A DNA stretch of 64,000 nucleotides. Source: an uncultured Collinsella sp. (GTDB lineage Bacteria; Actinomycetota; Coriobacteriia; Coriobacteriales; Coriobacteriaceae). Below are positions 8,625 to 24,646 of this stretch, one piece after another. Each line of letters starts with the position of its first letter. The first letter of the stretch is position 1. The stretch lies in assembly GCA_902493145.1 (NCBI GenBank), contig CABUOA010000001.1, forward strand, positions 1 through 64,000. The letters are read 5' to 3'. A program made the translations under genes and the position numbers. Below the pieces are notes generated by a model. It was not told the origin of the DNA. It did not search any database and worked only from the letters and a program-made list of their open reading frames with translations.

Positions 8625-8661
8625 GCCCCCGTCGCTCATGCAGCGCGGGGGCTTTCTTTTT
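8625..8661 (+). terminator. attenuator terminator in the rplJ leader
   Basis: GC-rich stem GCCCCCG...CGGGGGC (8625-8652, with one bulge) followed by TTTCTTTTT. It sits between the L10 leader and rplJ, so binding of L10 upstream could decide read-through. Confidence 0.8.
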
Positions 8662-8726
8662 GGACATGCCCCCGTCACGTCCTTGTGGCGGACCGTGCCC
8701 GGAAAGAATTCGAGGAGGTGTAATTC

Positions 8727-9248
8727 ATGCCCCAGCAGTACAAAATCGACAAGGTTGCAGAGATCGAGTCCCGTATCGCCGAGAACGCCGGTCTGTTCGT
8801 CGTCAACTACAACGGTCTGACGGTTAAGCAGGCTCAGGAGCTGCGTCATCAGCTTCGCGAGTGCGGCGCCGAGATGAAGGTCTACAAGAACAACCTGGTC
8901 AAGATCGCTCTCAAGAACCAGGAGCAGCCCGAGATCGACGAGATCCTCGCCGGCCCCGTCGCTTATGTGTTCTACGAGACCGAGCCGGTCGAGGCCGCTA
9001 AGGCCCTTAAGGACTTCTCCGCTAAGTCCAAGGGCGTCCTTGAGATCAAGGGCGGTATCTCCGACGGCAAGGCCGTTTCCGCTGATGACGTTAAGGCTAT
9101 CGCCGAGCTGCCCACCAAGGATCAGCTTCTCGGCCAGATCGCCGGCCTCATCTCCGGTTTCGCTCGCGACATCGCTGTCTGCGTCAACGGCGTTTCCTCT
9201 GGTCTCGCTCGTTCGATCCAGCAGGTCTCCGAGCAGAAGGCAGCCTAG
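8727..9248 (+). CDS. rplJ: 50S ribosomal protein L10
   Basis: Stalk base protein of the large subunit and autogenous repressor of its operon. The 173-aa sequence begins with KIDKVAEIESRIAENAGLFV and has the typical VKQAQELRHQLRECGAEMKVYKNNLVKIA core, ending in an Ala/Gln-rich helix that binds L7/L12. AGGAGG precedes the ATG at 8727. rplK and rplA, which usually come before it, are absent; an unrelated aminotransferase takes their place. Confidence 0.97.
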   Translation: MPQQYKIDKVAEIESRIAENAGLFVVNYNGLTVKQAQELRHQLRECGAEMKVYKNNLVKIALKNQEQPEIDEILAGPVAYVFYETEPVEAAKALKDFSAKSKGVLEIKGGISDGKAVSADDVKAIAELPTKDQLLGQIAGLISGFARDIAVCVNGVSSGLARSIQQVSEQKAA

Positions 9249-9350
9249 TTGCTGTTTTCACCCGCGGCGGCAACGCCGCACCCCTGGCGCATTCGCGCCG
9301 TGTTTTAACTGATCTCCGTGCACAGACACGGAAACCGAAAGGACTTAGAA

Positions 9351-9728
9351 ATGGCTAAGCTTACCACCGATGAGATCATCGATGCTCTTAAGGAAATGAC
9401 CCTTCTCGAGGCTTCCGAGCTCGTCAAGGCTATCGAGGACACCTTCGGCGTTTCCGCCGCTGCTCCTGCCGCTGTTGTCGCCGCTCCCGCTGCTGGCGCT
9501 GCTGAGGCCGAGGAGAAGACCGAGTTTGACGTCGTGCTCGAGGGCTTCGGCGACAACAAGATCCAGGTCATCAAGGCCGTCCGTGAGCTCACCAACCTTG
9601 GCCTGAAGGAGGCCAAGGAGGTCGTCGAGGGCGCTCCCAAGGCTGTTCTCGAGGGTGCCAAGAAGGAGGACGCCGAGGCTGCCAAGGAGAAGCTCGAGGC
9701 TGCTGGCGCTGCTGTCACCCTCAAGTAA
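9351..9728 (+). CDS. rplL: 50S ribosomal protein L7/L12
   Basis: Stalk protein that recruits translation factors. The 125-aa protein has the N-terminal dimerisation helices (DEIIDALKEMTLLEASELVK), an Ala/Pro hinge (about 35-55) and the C-terminal factor-binding domain (KIQVIKAVRELTNLGLKEAK). Start ATG 9351 follows GAAAGGA; an in-frame ATG at 9318 lies too close upstream and would add a non-conserved extension. It forms an operon with rplJ and ends at a strong terminator. Confidence 0.97.
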   Translation: MAKLTTDEIIDALKEMTLLEASELVKAIEDTFGVSAAAPAAVVAAPAAGAAEAEEKTEFDVVLEGFGDNKIQVIKAVRELTNLGLKEAKEVVEGAPKAVLEGAKKEDAEAAKEKLEAAGAAVTLK

Positions 9729-9757
9729 TCAGGCTTTCTCGCCAGATTTCTTTGCAG

Positions 9758-9790
9758 ACGGGGTTCGCATTGCGAGCCCCGTCTTTTTTG
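9758..9790 (+). terminator. intrinsic terminator of rplJL
   Basis: Stem GACGGGGTTCGC / GCGAGCCCCGTC (9758-9769, 9772-9783; one mismatch) followed by TTTTTTG. It separates rplL from galU and rpoB. Confidence 0.9.
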
Positions 9791-10042
9791 TTTTTCGGTC
9801 CCTCGGCATCGGTTGCTCAAACTGCCATGTTCTGTGATTTGCGTCGTATCGGGTGCCCTGCCGTTGGGCAATAAAATTGCACCATTCGAGCAATAATTTG
9901 CGTTGACCTGCTGAAGAATTGTCTCTGCCTTGTAGCGACATATAGTTCCAGCGGTAAGATGCTTGGGTATCGCAATTTGGTCTGCGGCTGTGTGCCGCAC
10001 GCATGGGGCGCTTTTGCGCCTGCGAAAGGATCTTTGAATAAC
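9791..10042 (+). other. intergenic region before galU
   Basis: AT-richer stretch of about 250 bp with no supported gene. GCCGCACGCATGGGGCGC just before galU is GC-rich and may fold with the preceding TGTGTGCCGC. A TTGACC at 9904 has no matching -10 at 16-18 bp. I see no known RNA motif. Confidence 0.4.
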
Positions 10043-10951
10043 ATGAAGGCAATCATCCCCGCCGCCGGTCTTGGCACGCGTTTTCTGCCTGGTACCAAGT
10101 GCACGCCCAAAGAGATGCTGCCGGTGCTCGACAAGCCGGTCATCCAGTATGTCGTCGAGGAGGCACTCGACCCCGAGGAGGTCGACGATGCCATCATCGT
10201 TACTTCTCCCGGTAAGCCCGAGCTACTGAACTACTTCCAGCCCGATCGCTCGCTCGAGAACCTGCTGCGCGAGCGCGGCAAGAACGCCTATGCCGATGCC
10301 GTCGCCCACGCTGGCGGTATGCCGGTCGACTTCCGTTATCAGTACGAGCCCAAGGGCCTCGGCCATGCTATCCGCTCTGCTGCCGACGCCGTGGCAGGGG
10401 AGAACTTCCTGGTTCTTCTGGGCGACTACGTTGTGCCTAATCGCGACATCTGCGACAAGATGCTCGCCGTTTCCAAGGAGCACGGTGGCGCTTCGGTTAT
10501 CGCCGTCGCTGCTTGCTCGCCCGAGGAAGTCAGCCGCTACGGCGTTATCGCCGGTGAGCGCGTCGGTTCGCTCGAGGGTGCCGAGGACGTTGCCGATGCA
10601 GAGCCGGGCGCTGTCTGGCGCATCGGCGGTCTGGTCGAGAAGCCTGCTCCCGAGGCGGCTCCGTCCAACCTGTACATCGTCGGCCGTTATCTGCTGAGCC
10701 CGCTGGTCATGGACCTGCTCGCTGATCAGCAGGCCGGCAAGGGCGGCGAGATTCAGCTCACCGACGCCATGGCCCGTTCGCTTGACCGTGAGGCCATGTA
10801 CGCCGTCGTCATCGACCCGCTGTCGGGCTACGACACCGGCACTCCCTCTGGCTGGATGGCCACCAACGCCCTCATGGCTGCAAGCGACCCCCGCTTTGCC
10901 GATGCCTTCTGGGACGCCATCGACGAGCGCGGCGGATTGATGCGCAAGTAA
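10043..10951 (+). CDS. galU: UTP-glucose-1-phosphate uridylyltransferase
   Basis: Makes UDP-glucose for cell-surface glycans and the Leloir pathway. The 302-aa protein shows the nucleotidyltransferase signature at its N-terminus (PAAGLGTRFLPGTKCTPKEM), the KPVIQYVVEEAL segment, EPKGLGHAI and the metal-site Asp in VLLGDY. The ATG at 10043 follows GAAAGGA. Its place between rplL and rpoB is unusual: in most bacteria those genes are adjacent. It is bounded by terminators on both sides and so is an independent unit. Confidence 0.95.
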   Translation: MKAIIPAAGLGTRFLPGTKCTPKEMLPVLDKPVIQYVVEEALDPEEVDDAIIVTSPGKPELLNYFQPDRSLENLLRERGKNAYADAVAHAGGMPVDFRYQYEPKGLGHAIRSAADAVAGENFLVLLGDYVVPNRDICDKMLAVSKEHGGASVIAVAACSPEEVSRYGVIAGERVGSLEGAEDVADAEPGAVWRIGGLVEKPAPEAAPSNLYIVGRYLLSPLVMDLLADQQAGKGGEIQLTDAMARSLDREAMYAVVIDPLSGYDTGTPSGWMATNALMAASDPRFADAFWDAIDERGGLMRK

Positions 10952-10971
10952 GCCTTCGGGCATCGACACTT

Positions 10972-11004
10972 ACGGGCGCGGACTTCGGTTCGCGCCCGTT
11001 TTTT
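10972..11004 (+). terminator. intrinsic terminator of galU
   Basis: ACGGGCGCG (10972-10980) pairs with CGCGCCCGT (10991-10999), followed by a T run to 11004. Confidence 0.9.
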
Positions 11005-11047
11005 ATAAGAGCTGCGATTGCCGGCTCTCTGTTCACAGAAAATATAT

Positions 11048-11059
11048 GAACAGATGTTC
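11048..11059. promoter_or_regulatory. LexA (Cheo box)-like palindrome
   Basis: GAACAGATGTTC fits the core of the Gram-positive LexA box (GAAC-RNRY-GTTC), followed by G. It lies 180 bp before rpoB and 97 bp after galU. One such match is expected by chance in a window this size, so it is only a candidate. Confidence 0.25.
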
Positions 11060-11137
11060 GATACACATACATCTACCTGCGTGTTTTCTGTCGAAAAACT
11101 TTGCTACTCCAAAAACTCAATCGCGTCAAGGCTTTTC

Positions 11138-11165
11138 TTGCCCAACGGTCGGTACCTGATAAACT
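11138..11165 (+). promoter_or_regulatory. candidate rpoBC promoter
   Basis: TTGCCC (11138-11143), 16-bp spacer, TAAACT (11160-11165). A small hairpin TGGCGA/TCGCCA follows in the leader before the ribosome site GAAGGAGG. Confidence 0.35.
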
Positions 11166-11238
11166 ATTAGGTTGCGATAACTGGCGAAGCTATGCCTCGC
11201 CAACCCACCGAGCATTTCCGTGAAGGAGGAAAAACCTG

Positions 11239-14730
<3,492 letters not shown>

Positions 14731-14736
14731 TTGACT

Positions 14737-19215
<4,479 letters not shown>

Positions 19216-19221
19216 CTAGTT

Positions 19222-19359
19222 CCGCCGTTCTAACGAACGGCGGCAACCTCCGTCGCTGCGCGGCCCCCAGAGCTACAATCTGTCATTCAAAAGGCAGGGC
19301 ATGACCAAAAGGTCAATGCCCTGCCTTTTTCATGCCACCTTGTACGCTCTGGGGGCCGC
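19222..19359 (+). terminator. nested terminator structures after rpoC
   Basis: A short hairpin GCCGTTC/GAACGGC (from 19224) is followed by a strong terminator: arms 19289-19306 and 19311-19330 ending in CTTTTT. Around it lies a second inverted repeat, 19260-19278 with 19340-19359 (GCGGCCCCCAGAGC type arms, one extra base on the right), so the terminator is enclosed in a larger palindrome. Confidence 0.85.
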
Positions 19360-19400
19360 TCGCTTGCGTATGCTCAACCTGTTGCGCTCCGTTGATCCCT

Positions 19401-19435
19401 TGCCAAAAAGGGACAGGTTTATTTTGGTCGGTTTT
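19401..19435 (+). repeat. left copy of 35-bp inverted repeat flanking the ECF sigma module (GGGACA-loop hairpin)
   Basis: Begins TGCCAAAAAGGGACAGG. It contains the hairpin CCAAAA/TTTTGG around AGGGACAGGTTTA (19403-19427). The reverse complement of 21137-21171 matches it in 34 of 35 positions. Confidence 0.85.
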
Positions 19436-19448
19436 TTATGCTTGAATT

Positions 19449-19477
19449 TGAAACATTTCGCCCGACAAGAGCGTATC
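19449..19477 (+). promoter_or_regulatory. ECF sigma factor promoter (autoregulatory)
   Basis: TGAAAC (19449-19454), 17-bp spacer, CGTATC (19472-19477), the form recognised by SigW/SigV-type ECF factors. A small hairpin GGTGAG/CTCACC follows in the leader, then GGGAGG and the sigma gene start. Confidence 0.7.
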
Positions 19478-19525
19478 TAAGGTGAGGGCCTCACCAAGAA
19501 TTATTAACGTCACCGGGAGGTGATT

Positions 19526-20044
19526 ATGGAAGAACAAGCATTTAGACAGGCGGTCGAAGACCACCGGGATGTCGTGTTTCGGATCGCATTGACGTACCTG
19601 CGCGATCGCGCCGATGCCGACGATGTTGCACAAGACGTCTTTCTTAAGCTGCTCAAAAGCGATACGCATTTTGAAGGCTGGGAGCATCTTCGTCGATGGC
19701 TTATCCGGGTCACGATCAATGAATGCAAATCGCTCTTTCGAAAGCCATGGAGGCGTGTGGAGGATATTGAGGAACTGGCTGATTCGCTCTCGGCGGCGCA
19801 GGAGGAGACCAAGGCGGTCCTGTCAGACGTTATGCGACTTCCGGAGCGATTCCGTGTTCCCATCGTGCTCTATTACTATCTGGGCTTTTCGACCTCAGAG
19901 ATTGCCGAGTTATTGCATGTGCCAGCCGCGACCGTTCGAACGCGTTTGGCTCGTGGCAGATCAAAGCTCAAGTTCATCCTAGAGGAGGGCGACCGTGAAA
20001 TCCAACCAAATCAAGCAGGCCTTCGAGTCCGTCCAAGCCGATAG
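19526..20044 (+). CDS. ECF-type RNA polymerase sigma-70 factor
   Basis: Alternative sigma factor of 172 aa. Region 2 is seen as DVVFRIALTYLRDRADADDVAQDVFLKLL and region 4 as LPERFRVPIVLYYYLGF, with the helix-turn-helix at STSEIAELLHVPAATVRTRL. There is no region 3, as in ECF factors. ATG 19526 is chosen since GGGAGG lies 6 nt before it. The next gene overlaps its end by 50 bp, typical of a sigma/anti-sigma pair, and the promoter upstream is of ECF type, so it probably controls itself. Its stimulus is unknown. Confidence 0.92.
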   Translation: MEEQAFRQAVEDHRDVVFRIALTYLRDRADADDVAQDVFLKLLKSDTHFEGWEHLRRWLIRVTINECKSLFRKPWRRVEDIEELADSLSAAQEETKAVLSDVMRLPERFRVPIVLYYYLGFSTSEIAELLHVPAATVRTRLARGRSKLKFILEEGDREIQPNQAGLRVRPSR

Positions 20045-21071
20045 CGATCTTGCCGATCGTGTCCTTAATGCCGCCGCTGGGGAGCCGCTCCATCGAAAGG
20101 GCCACGCAAAGCCTCTGTATGTTGCCGTCATTGGGTGTCTTGCCGGGGTGTTGGCGACTGGAGGAGTTGCCTACGCCGTTGTCAATTCCAGTTATTTTGC
20201 CTCTGCCTGGGGAAACCATGGCAACGGAGAGTCCGTTACCTGGACAAATGGCGGCTCGTCGGGGACGAAAGATACCTACACCAGAGAGTTTGGTGATGGT
20301 ATCGCGCCCCAAAGTCTGGAGGGTGCAGTCCAGAAGGTCAATCTGTCTGTTGAGGGCAACGGCTATACGCTCGAAATTCATGAGATGGCAATCGATGAAA
20401 ACGGCTGCGGTGCTGTGACGTTTACATTGTCCAATCCGAATGGCGTTAACTACTACAAGCCGGCGGCAGAGCTTGGCGAACTTGTCCTCTATGGTGAAGA
20501 AGAAGGGGGCATCAGTACGCCCGATATGAACTTCGGCGAGGAATGGGCTGACACGCGCTGCACAATCGATAAGGACACATCAAGCGACACGGTCATTAAC
20601 GGCACGATGTACTTTGCCTCCATGGATCGCGATCAAGATTTACAACATGCGGTCACCTGGAATATCAGCTGGACGGAGGGCGAAGGTGAGGATGCGAAGG
20701 TGATCGAGGTGTCGACGCCCGAGTTTAGCATCGGAGCGTACGTCGATACAAAGAAGCTGAGCTCTGACGACTCACCTCTTGAAATCAGCCCGTTTTCCAT
20801 CCAGACGCACATCGATGATCTGGGCGATGAAGCAGTCGATCATGAACTGACCGTCATCTACAAGGATGGATCGGAGCAGGTTATCAAAGACGATGCCGCG
20901 GGCGCGTACAACTTCTATGTTTCACTGGCGCGCAATAACGGCGAGAACATCTGGGTGCCGACAAAGCTGATCGATGTCGATCAAGTAGTCTCGGTAACCC
21001 TTGAGGGCACGAGGTGCACATCGACAGGGGAGACTCAAACGCAAGAACCCTTTACCATCATCTATTCGTAA
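19995..21071 (+). CDS. membrane-anchored anti-sigma factor-like protein
   Basis: 358 aa starting at a GTG inside the sigma gene. Residues 1-30 form a short helical cytoplasmic part likely to bind the sigma factor, 41-63 a single membrane segment (LYVAVIGCLAGVLATGGVAY), and about 64-358 an extracytoplasmic domain rich in Asp, Glu, Thr and aromatic residues. It resembles DUF4179/RsiV-type proteins of Firmicutes, but I cannot be sure of the subfamily. No lysozyme-binding motif was recognised. The whole module is AT-richer than its neighbours and is bounded by inverted repeats, which hints at transfer. Confidence 0.7.
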   Translation: MKSNQIKQAFESVQADSDLADRVLNAAAGEPLHRKGHAKPLYVAVIGCLAGVLATGGVAYAVVNSSYFASAWGNHGNGESVTWTNGGSSGTKDTYTREFGDGIAPQSLEGAVQKVNLSVEGNGYTLEIHEMAIDENGCGAVTFTLSNPNGVNYYKPAAELGELVLYGEEEGGISTPDMNFGEEWADTRCTIDKDTSSDTVINGTMYFASMDRDQDLQHAVTWNISWTEGEGEDAKVIEVSTPEFSIGAYVDTKKLSSDDSPLEISPFSIQTHIDDLGDEAVDHELTVIYKDGSEQVIKDDAAGAYNFYVSLARNNGENIWVPTKLIDVDQVVSVTLEGTRCTSTGETQTQEPFTIIYS

Positions 21072-21078
21072 GGTCTGA

Positions 21079-21110
21079 GGCCGCTTCCCACCAGGGGAAG
21101 CGGCCCATTT
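21079..21110 (+). terminator. terminator of the sigma/anti-sigma operon
   Basis: Perfect 11-bp stem GGCCGCTTCCC / GGGAAGCGGCC (21079-21089, 21095-21105), then CATTTTG. Confidence 0.7.
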
Positions 21111-21136
21111 TGCGCTAAAGCGACGTTTCCGCAGAT

Positions 21137-21171
21137 AAAACCGACCAAAACAAACCTGTCCCTTTTTGGCA
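21137..21171 (-). repeat. right copy of 35-bp inverted repeat flanking the ECF sigma module
   Basis: Reverse complement of 19401-19435 with one mismatch; contains the same CCAAAA/TTTTGG hairpin with GGGACA in its loop. Confidence 0.85.
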
Positions 21172-21196
21172 GGTAACGTTGCCCCGACGAGCACGT

Positions 21197-21337
21197 CGGA
21201 TTCCCGGCCCGGGCGGCCCGCTGTTTAAGTTTGTCGCGAGTTTCGCACGCAAAGGAAAGCACTTAATGTGCTTTCCGTCTTGCGCAGGACTGTAGAGCAG
21301 CAAACTTAAACAGCGGGCCGCCCGGTCCGGGAATCCG
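21197..21337. repeat. large palindromic element B (141 bp) upstream of rpsL
   Basis: Arms 21197-21233 and 21301-21337 are complementary in 36 of 37 positions. The core 21234-21300 carries the hairpin GGAAAGCAC / GTGCTTTCC (21254-21276) with TTAAT loop and CAGGACTGTAGAGCAG on the right. The core is nearly identical to that of element C, while the arms are unrelated to those of A or C. Confidence 0.92.
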
Positions 21338-21396
21338 CCCCCGCGCACAGGAGGGGATTCCTTTTGTGTAGGCTTTGCGGAAATGTGCCTATTTTG

Positions 21397-21415
21397 GGAT
21401 ACGCCCGGCGGCGTG
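21397..21415 (+). promoter_or_regulatory. partial copy of the r-protein upstream motif before rpsL
   Basis: GGATACGCCCG followed by CGTG matches the left part of the 26-bp motif found before rplC (38668-38693) and rplB (40533-40558). The TATAC right end is not conserved here. Confidence 0.4.
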
Positions 21416-21542
21416 GTCTGTTGACGGCACAGCTAACGGCACGTATCCTATCGAACTGCGTGTTTCGTAGGGGGATGCTGACCCCTCGATTCAAGCCGTT
21501 GCACTTTACAGAAAGCTGGAATCATTCGAGAAGGAGTACGCT

Positions 21543-21920
21543 TTGCCTACTATTAACCAGCTGGTTCGCCAGGGCCGTCGTTCCGTGCCCAAGAAGTCCA
21601 AGAACGCTGCTCTGCAGCACAACTCCCAGAAGCGCGGCGTGTGCACCCGCGTCTTCACCACGAGCCCCAAGAAGCCGAACTCGGCTCTTCGTAAGGTTGC
21701 CCGTGTTCGCCTTGTCAACGGCATCGAAGTTACTGCTTACATCCCGGGTGAGGGCCACAACCTGCAGGAGCACTCCATCGTGCTCGTCCGCGGCGGTCGT
21801 GTCCGTGACCTCCCTGGTGTCCGTTATCACGTCATCCGTGGCGCCTACGACGCTGCTCCGGTCCAGAACCGTATGCAGGCCCGTTCCAAGTACGGTGCTA
21901 AGCGCCCCAAGGCTAAATAA
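21543..21920 (+). CDS. rpsL: 30S ribosomal protein S12
   Basis: Decoding-centre protein, 125 aa, beginning at a TTG codon after GAGAAGGAG. The sequence carries PTINQLVRQGRR, the streptomycin-region KKPNSALRKVARVRL and IPGEGHNLQEHS, and ends GAKRPKAK. It opens the str operon with rpsG, fusA and rpsJ. A TTG start for so highly expressed a gene is notable; the same is true of rpsJ. Confidence 0.97.
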   Translation: MPTINQLVRQGRRSVPKKSKNAALQHNSQKRGVCTRVFTTSPKKPNSALRKVARVRLVNGIEVTAYIPGEGHNLQEHSIVLVRGGRVRDLPGVRYHVIRGAYDAAPVQNRMQARSKYGAKRPKAK

Positions 21921-21993
21921 GCCAGATAACGTTTTGATACTTTCGCCGTGTGCCGCCTAAGCGCCGCACGGTAGACACTTAAGGAGATTTCAC

Positions 21994-22467
21994 ATGCCGC
22001 GTCGTGCAGCAGCTAATCGTCGTGAGGTTCAGCCTGACGCCGTTTACAACAACCGCCTGGTGACTCAGCTCATCAACAAGGTCCTTCTTGACGGCAAGAA
22101 GGCCACCGCTGAGCGCATCGTTTACACCGCTTTCGAGATCGTTGCCGAGAAGTCCGAGGGTGGCGACGCTCTCGCTACCTTCAAGAAGGCTATGGACAAC
22201 GTCAAGCCCACGCTCGAGGTTAAGCCCAAGCGTGTCGGTGGCGCTACCTATCAGGTCCCGATGGAGGTCAACTCCCGTCGTTCCACCGCTCTGGGCATCC
22301 GCTGGATCGTCAACTTCTCCCGCGCTCGCAAGGAGAAGACCATGGCCGAGCGTCTCGCCAACGAGATCCTCGACGCCTCCAACGGCCTGGGCGCTTCCGT
22401 CAAGAAGCGTGAGGACGTCTTCAAGATGGCCGAGGCCAACCGCGCGTTCTCTCACTATCGTTGGTAA
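21994..22467 (+). CDS. rpsG: 30S ribosomal protein S7
   Basis: 16S rRNA 3'-domain assembly protein (157 aa). MPRRAAANRREVQPDAVY, LINKVLLDGKKATAERIVY and the C-terminal FKMAEANRAFSHYRW are diagnostic. AAGGAG precedes the ATG. In the str operon, S7 is often the translational repressor; the 73-bp gap before it could hold that site but no structure is obvious. Confidence 0.97.
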   Translation: MPRRAAANRREVQPDAVYNNRLVTQLINKVLLDGKKATAERIVYTAFEIVAEKSEGGDALATFKKAMDNVKPTLEVKPKRVGGATYQVPMEVNSRRSTALGIRWIVNFSRARKEKTMAERLANEILDASNGLGASVKKREDVFKMAEANRAFSHYRW

Positions 22468-22486
22468 GTTAAGGTAAGGAACTAAC

Positions 22487-24586
22487 ATGGCTAAGCCTAA
22501 GTACAAGCTTTCCGATACCCGTAACATCGGCATCATGGCTCACATCGATGCCGGTAAGACCACCACGACCGAGCGTATTCTTTACTACACCGGTAAGACC
22601 CACAAGATCGGTGAGGTCCATGAGGGCGCTGCCACCATGGACTGGATGGTTCAGGAGCAGGAGCGCGGCGTAACCATTACCTCCGCTGCTACCACCTGCT
22701 TCTGGAACAAGGACGGCAAGGACTACCGCATCCAGATCATCGACACCCCGGGCCACGTTGACTTCACCGCCGAGGTCGAGCGCTGCCTGCGCGTCCTCGA
22801 TGGCGCTGTCGCCGTCTTCGACGCCGTTGCCGGCGTTCAGCCTCAGTCTGAGACCGTTTGGCGTCAGGCTTCTACCTTCAACGTTCCCCGCATCGCCTTC
22901 ATCAACAAGTATGACCGCGTGGGCGCTGACTTCTTCAACGCTATCGAGACCATGAAGGATCGTCTCGACGCTAACGCCGTGGCCGCTCAGGTCCCGATGG
23001 GCGCCGAGGACAACTTCTGGGGCGTCATCGACCTGGTCACCATGACTGCATGGGACTTCAAGGCCGACGAGAAGGGCATGACCTACCCCGAGCCGATGGA
23101 CGAGATCCCGGCTGAGTTCGCCGACATCGCTGCCACCAAGCGCGAGGAGCTCCTCGACGCTGCTGCCAGCTTTGACGACGAGCTCATGGAGAAGATCCTC
23201 ATGGAGGAGGACTTCACCGTCGAGGAGCTCAAGGCTGCTCTGCGTAAGGGCGTTCTGGCCAACGAGCTCAACCTCGTCTTCGTGGGCTCCGCCTACAAGA
23301 ACAAGGGCGTCCAGGAGCTGCTCGACGCTGTCGTCGACTACCTGCCCAGCCCGCTCGACGTTGAGGCCGTCACCGGTACCGATCCGGACACCGGCGAGGA
23401 GATCCAGCGTCATCCTTCCTTCGACGAGCCCTTCTCCGGCCTGGTCTTCAAGATCATGACCGACCCGTTCGTCGGTAAGCTCACCTACGTCCGCGTTTAC
23501 TCCGGCCGCGCTGAGTCCGGCTCCTACGTGGTCAACGCTTCCAACGGTCAGCGCGAGCGCCTCGGCCGCATTCTCGAGATGAACGCCGCCGAGCGTATCG
23601 ACCGTGACGACGCTGCCGCCGGCGACATCGTCGCTTGCGTCGGCTTCAAGAACTCCACCACTGGTGACACCCTGTGCGCCGAGGGCAAGGAGATCGTCCT
23701 CGAGAAGATCGAGTTCGCTAAGCCCGTTATCGACGTTGCCATTGAGCCCAAGACCAAGGCCGAGCAGGACAAGATGTCCTTGGCTCTGACCAAGCTCGCC
23801 GAGGAGGACCCGACCTTCCAGGTGTCCACCAACCACGAGACCGGCCAGACCATCATCGCCGGCATGGGCGAGCTGCACCTCGAGATCATCGTCGACCGTC
23901 TGCTCCGTGAGTTCAAGGTTGACGCTAACGTCGGTAAGCCCCAGGTTGCCTACCGCGAGACCGCTGGTCACGACGTCGAGAAGGCTGAGGGCAAGTTCGT
24001 CCGTCAGTCCGGCGGTCGCGGTCAGTACGGCCACGCCGTCATCAAGCTCGAGAAGATGGAGGAGGGCTTCGGCTACGAGTTCGTCAACGCTATCGTCGGC
24101 GGCGTCGTGCCCAAGGAGTACATCCCGTCCATCGACAAGGGCATCCAGGAGGCCCTGAACACCGGTGTTATCGCCGGCTTCCCGGTCCTCGACGTTAAGG
24201 TCACCCTGTTCGACGGTTCTTACCACGAGGTCGACTCCTCCGAGGCTGCCTTCAAGATCGCCGGTTCCATGGCTATCAAGGACGCTCTCAAGAAGTCCGA
24301 CCCGCAGCTCCTCGAGCCGATCATGGCTGTCGAGGTTGAGACCCCCGAGCAGTACATGGGCGACGTCATGGGCAACCTCTCCGGTCGCCGCGGCAAGATC
24401 GAGGGCATGGAGGATCGCAAGAACAGCAAGCTCATCCGTGCCAAGGTGCCGCTGGGCGAGATGTTCGGTTACGCTACCGACCTTCGCTCCCAGACCCAGG
24501 GCCGTGCATCCTACACGATGCAGTTCGACTCTTATGAGCCCGCGCCCAAGTCCATCGTGGACGAGGTCATGAGCAAGAACGCCTAA
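22487..24586 (+). CDS. fusA: elongation factor G
   Basis: Translocation GTPase, 699 aa. G domain motifs AHIDAGKTTTTERILYY (G1), the switch I segment with QERGVTITSA, DTPGHVDF (G3) and NKYD (G4; usually NKMD) are present, then domains II-V with ETGQTIIAGMGELHLEI and SGGRGQYGHA. It follows rpsG by 19 bp. tuf, which normally comes next, is absent; rpsJ follows instead after 60 bp. Confidence 0.97.
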   Translation: MAKPKYKLSDTRNIGIMAHIDAGKTTTTERILYYTGKTHKIGEVHEGAATMDWMVQEQERGVTITSAATTCFWNKDGKDYRIQIIDTPGHVDFTAEVERCLRVLDGAVAVFDAVAGVQPQSETVWRQASTFNVPRIAFINKYDRVGADFFNAIETMKDRLDANAVAAQVPMGAEDNFWGVIDLVTMTAWDFKADEKGMTYPEPMDEIPAEFADIAATKREELLDAAASFDDELMEKILMEEDFTVEELKAALRKGVLANELNLVFVGSAYKNKGVQELLDAVVDYLPSPLDVEAVTGTDPDTGEEIQRHPSFDEPFSGLVFKIMTDPFVGKLTYVRVYSGRAESGSYVVNASNGQRERLGRILEMNAAERIDRDDAAAGDIVACVGFKNSTTGDTLCAEGKEIVLEKIEFAKPVIDVAIEPKTKAEQDKMSLALTKLAEEDPTFQVSTNHETGQTIIAGMGELHLEIIVDRLLREFKVDANVGKPQVAYRETAGHDVEKAEGKFVRQSGGRGQYGHAVIKLEKMEEGFGYEFVNAIVGGVVPKEYIPSIDKGIQEALNTGVIAGFPVLDVKVTLFDGSYHEVDSSEAAFKIAGSMAIKDALKKSDPQLLEPIMAVEVETPEQYMGDVMGNLSGRRGKIEGMEDRKNSKLIRAKVPLGEMFGYATDLRSQTQGRASYTMQFDSYEPAPKSIVDEVMSKNA

Positions 24587-24646
24587 GTTCGAGCTCCCTG
24601 TTACGTAATCCGCGAGAGCATCTCTCGCACTCTTTGGAGGTTTAAG

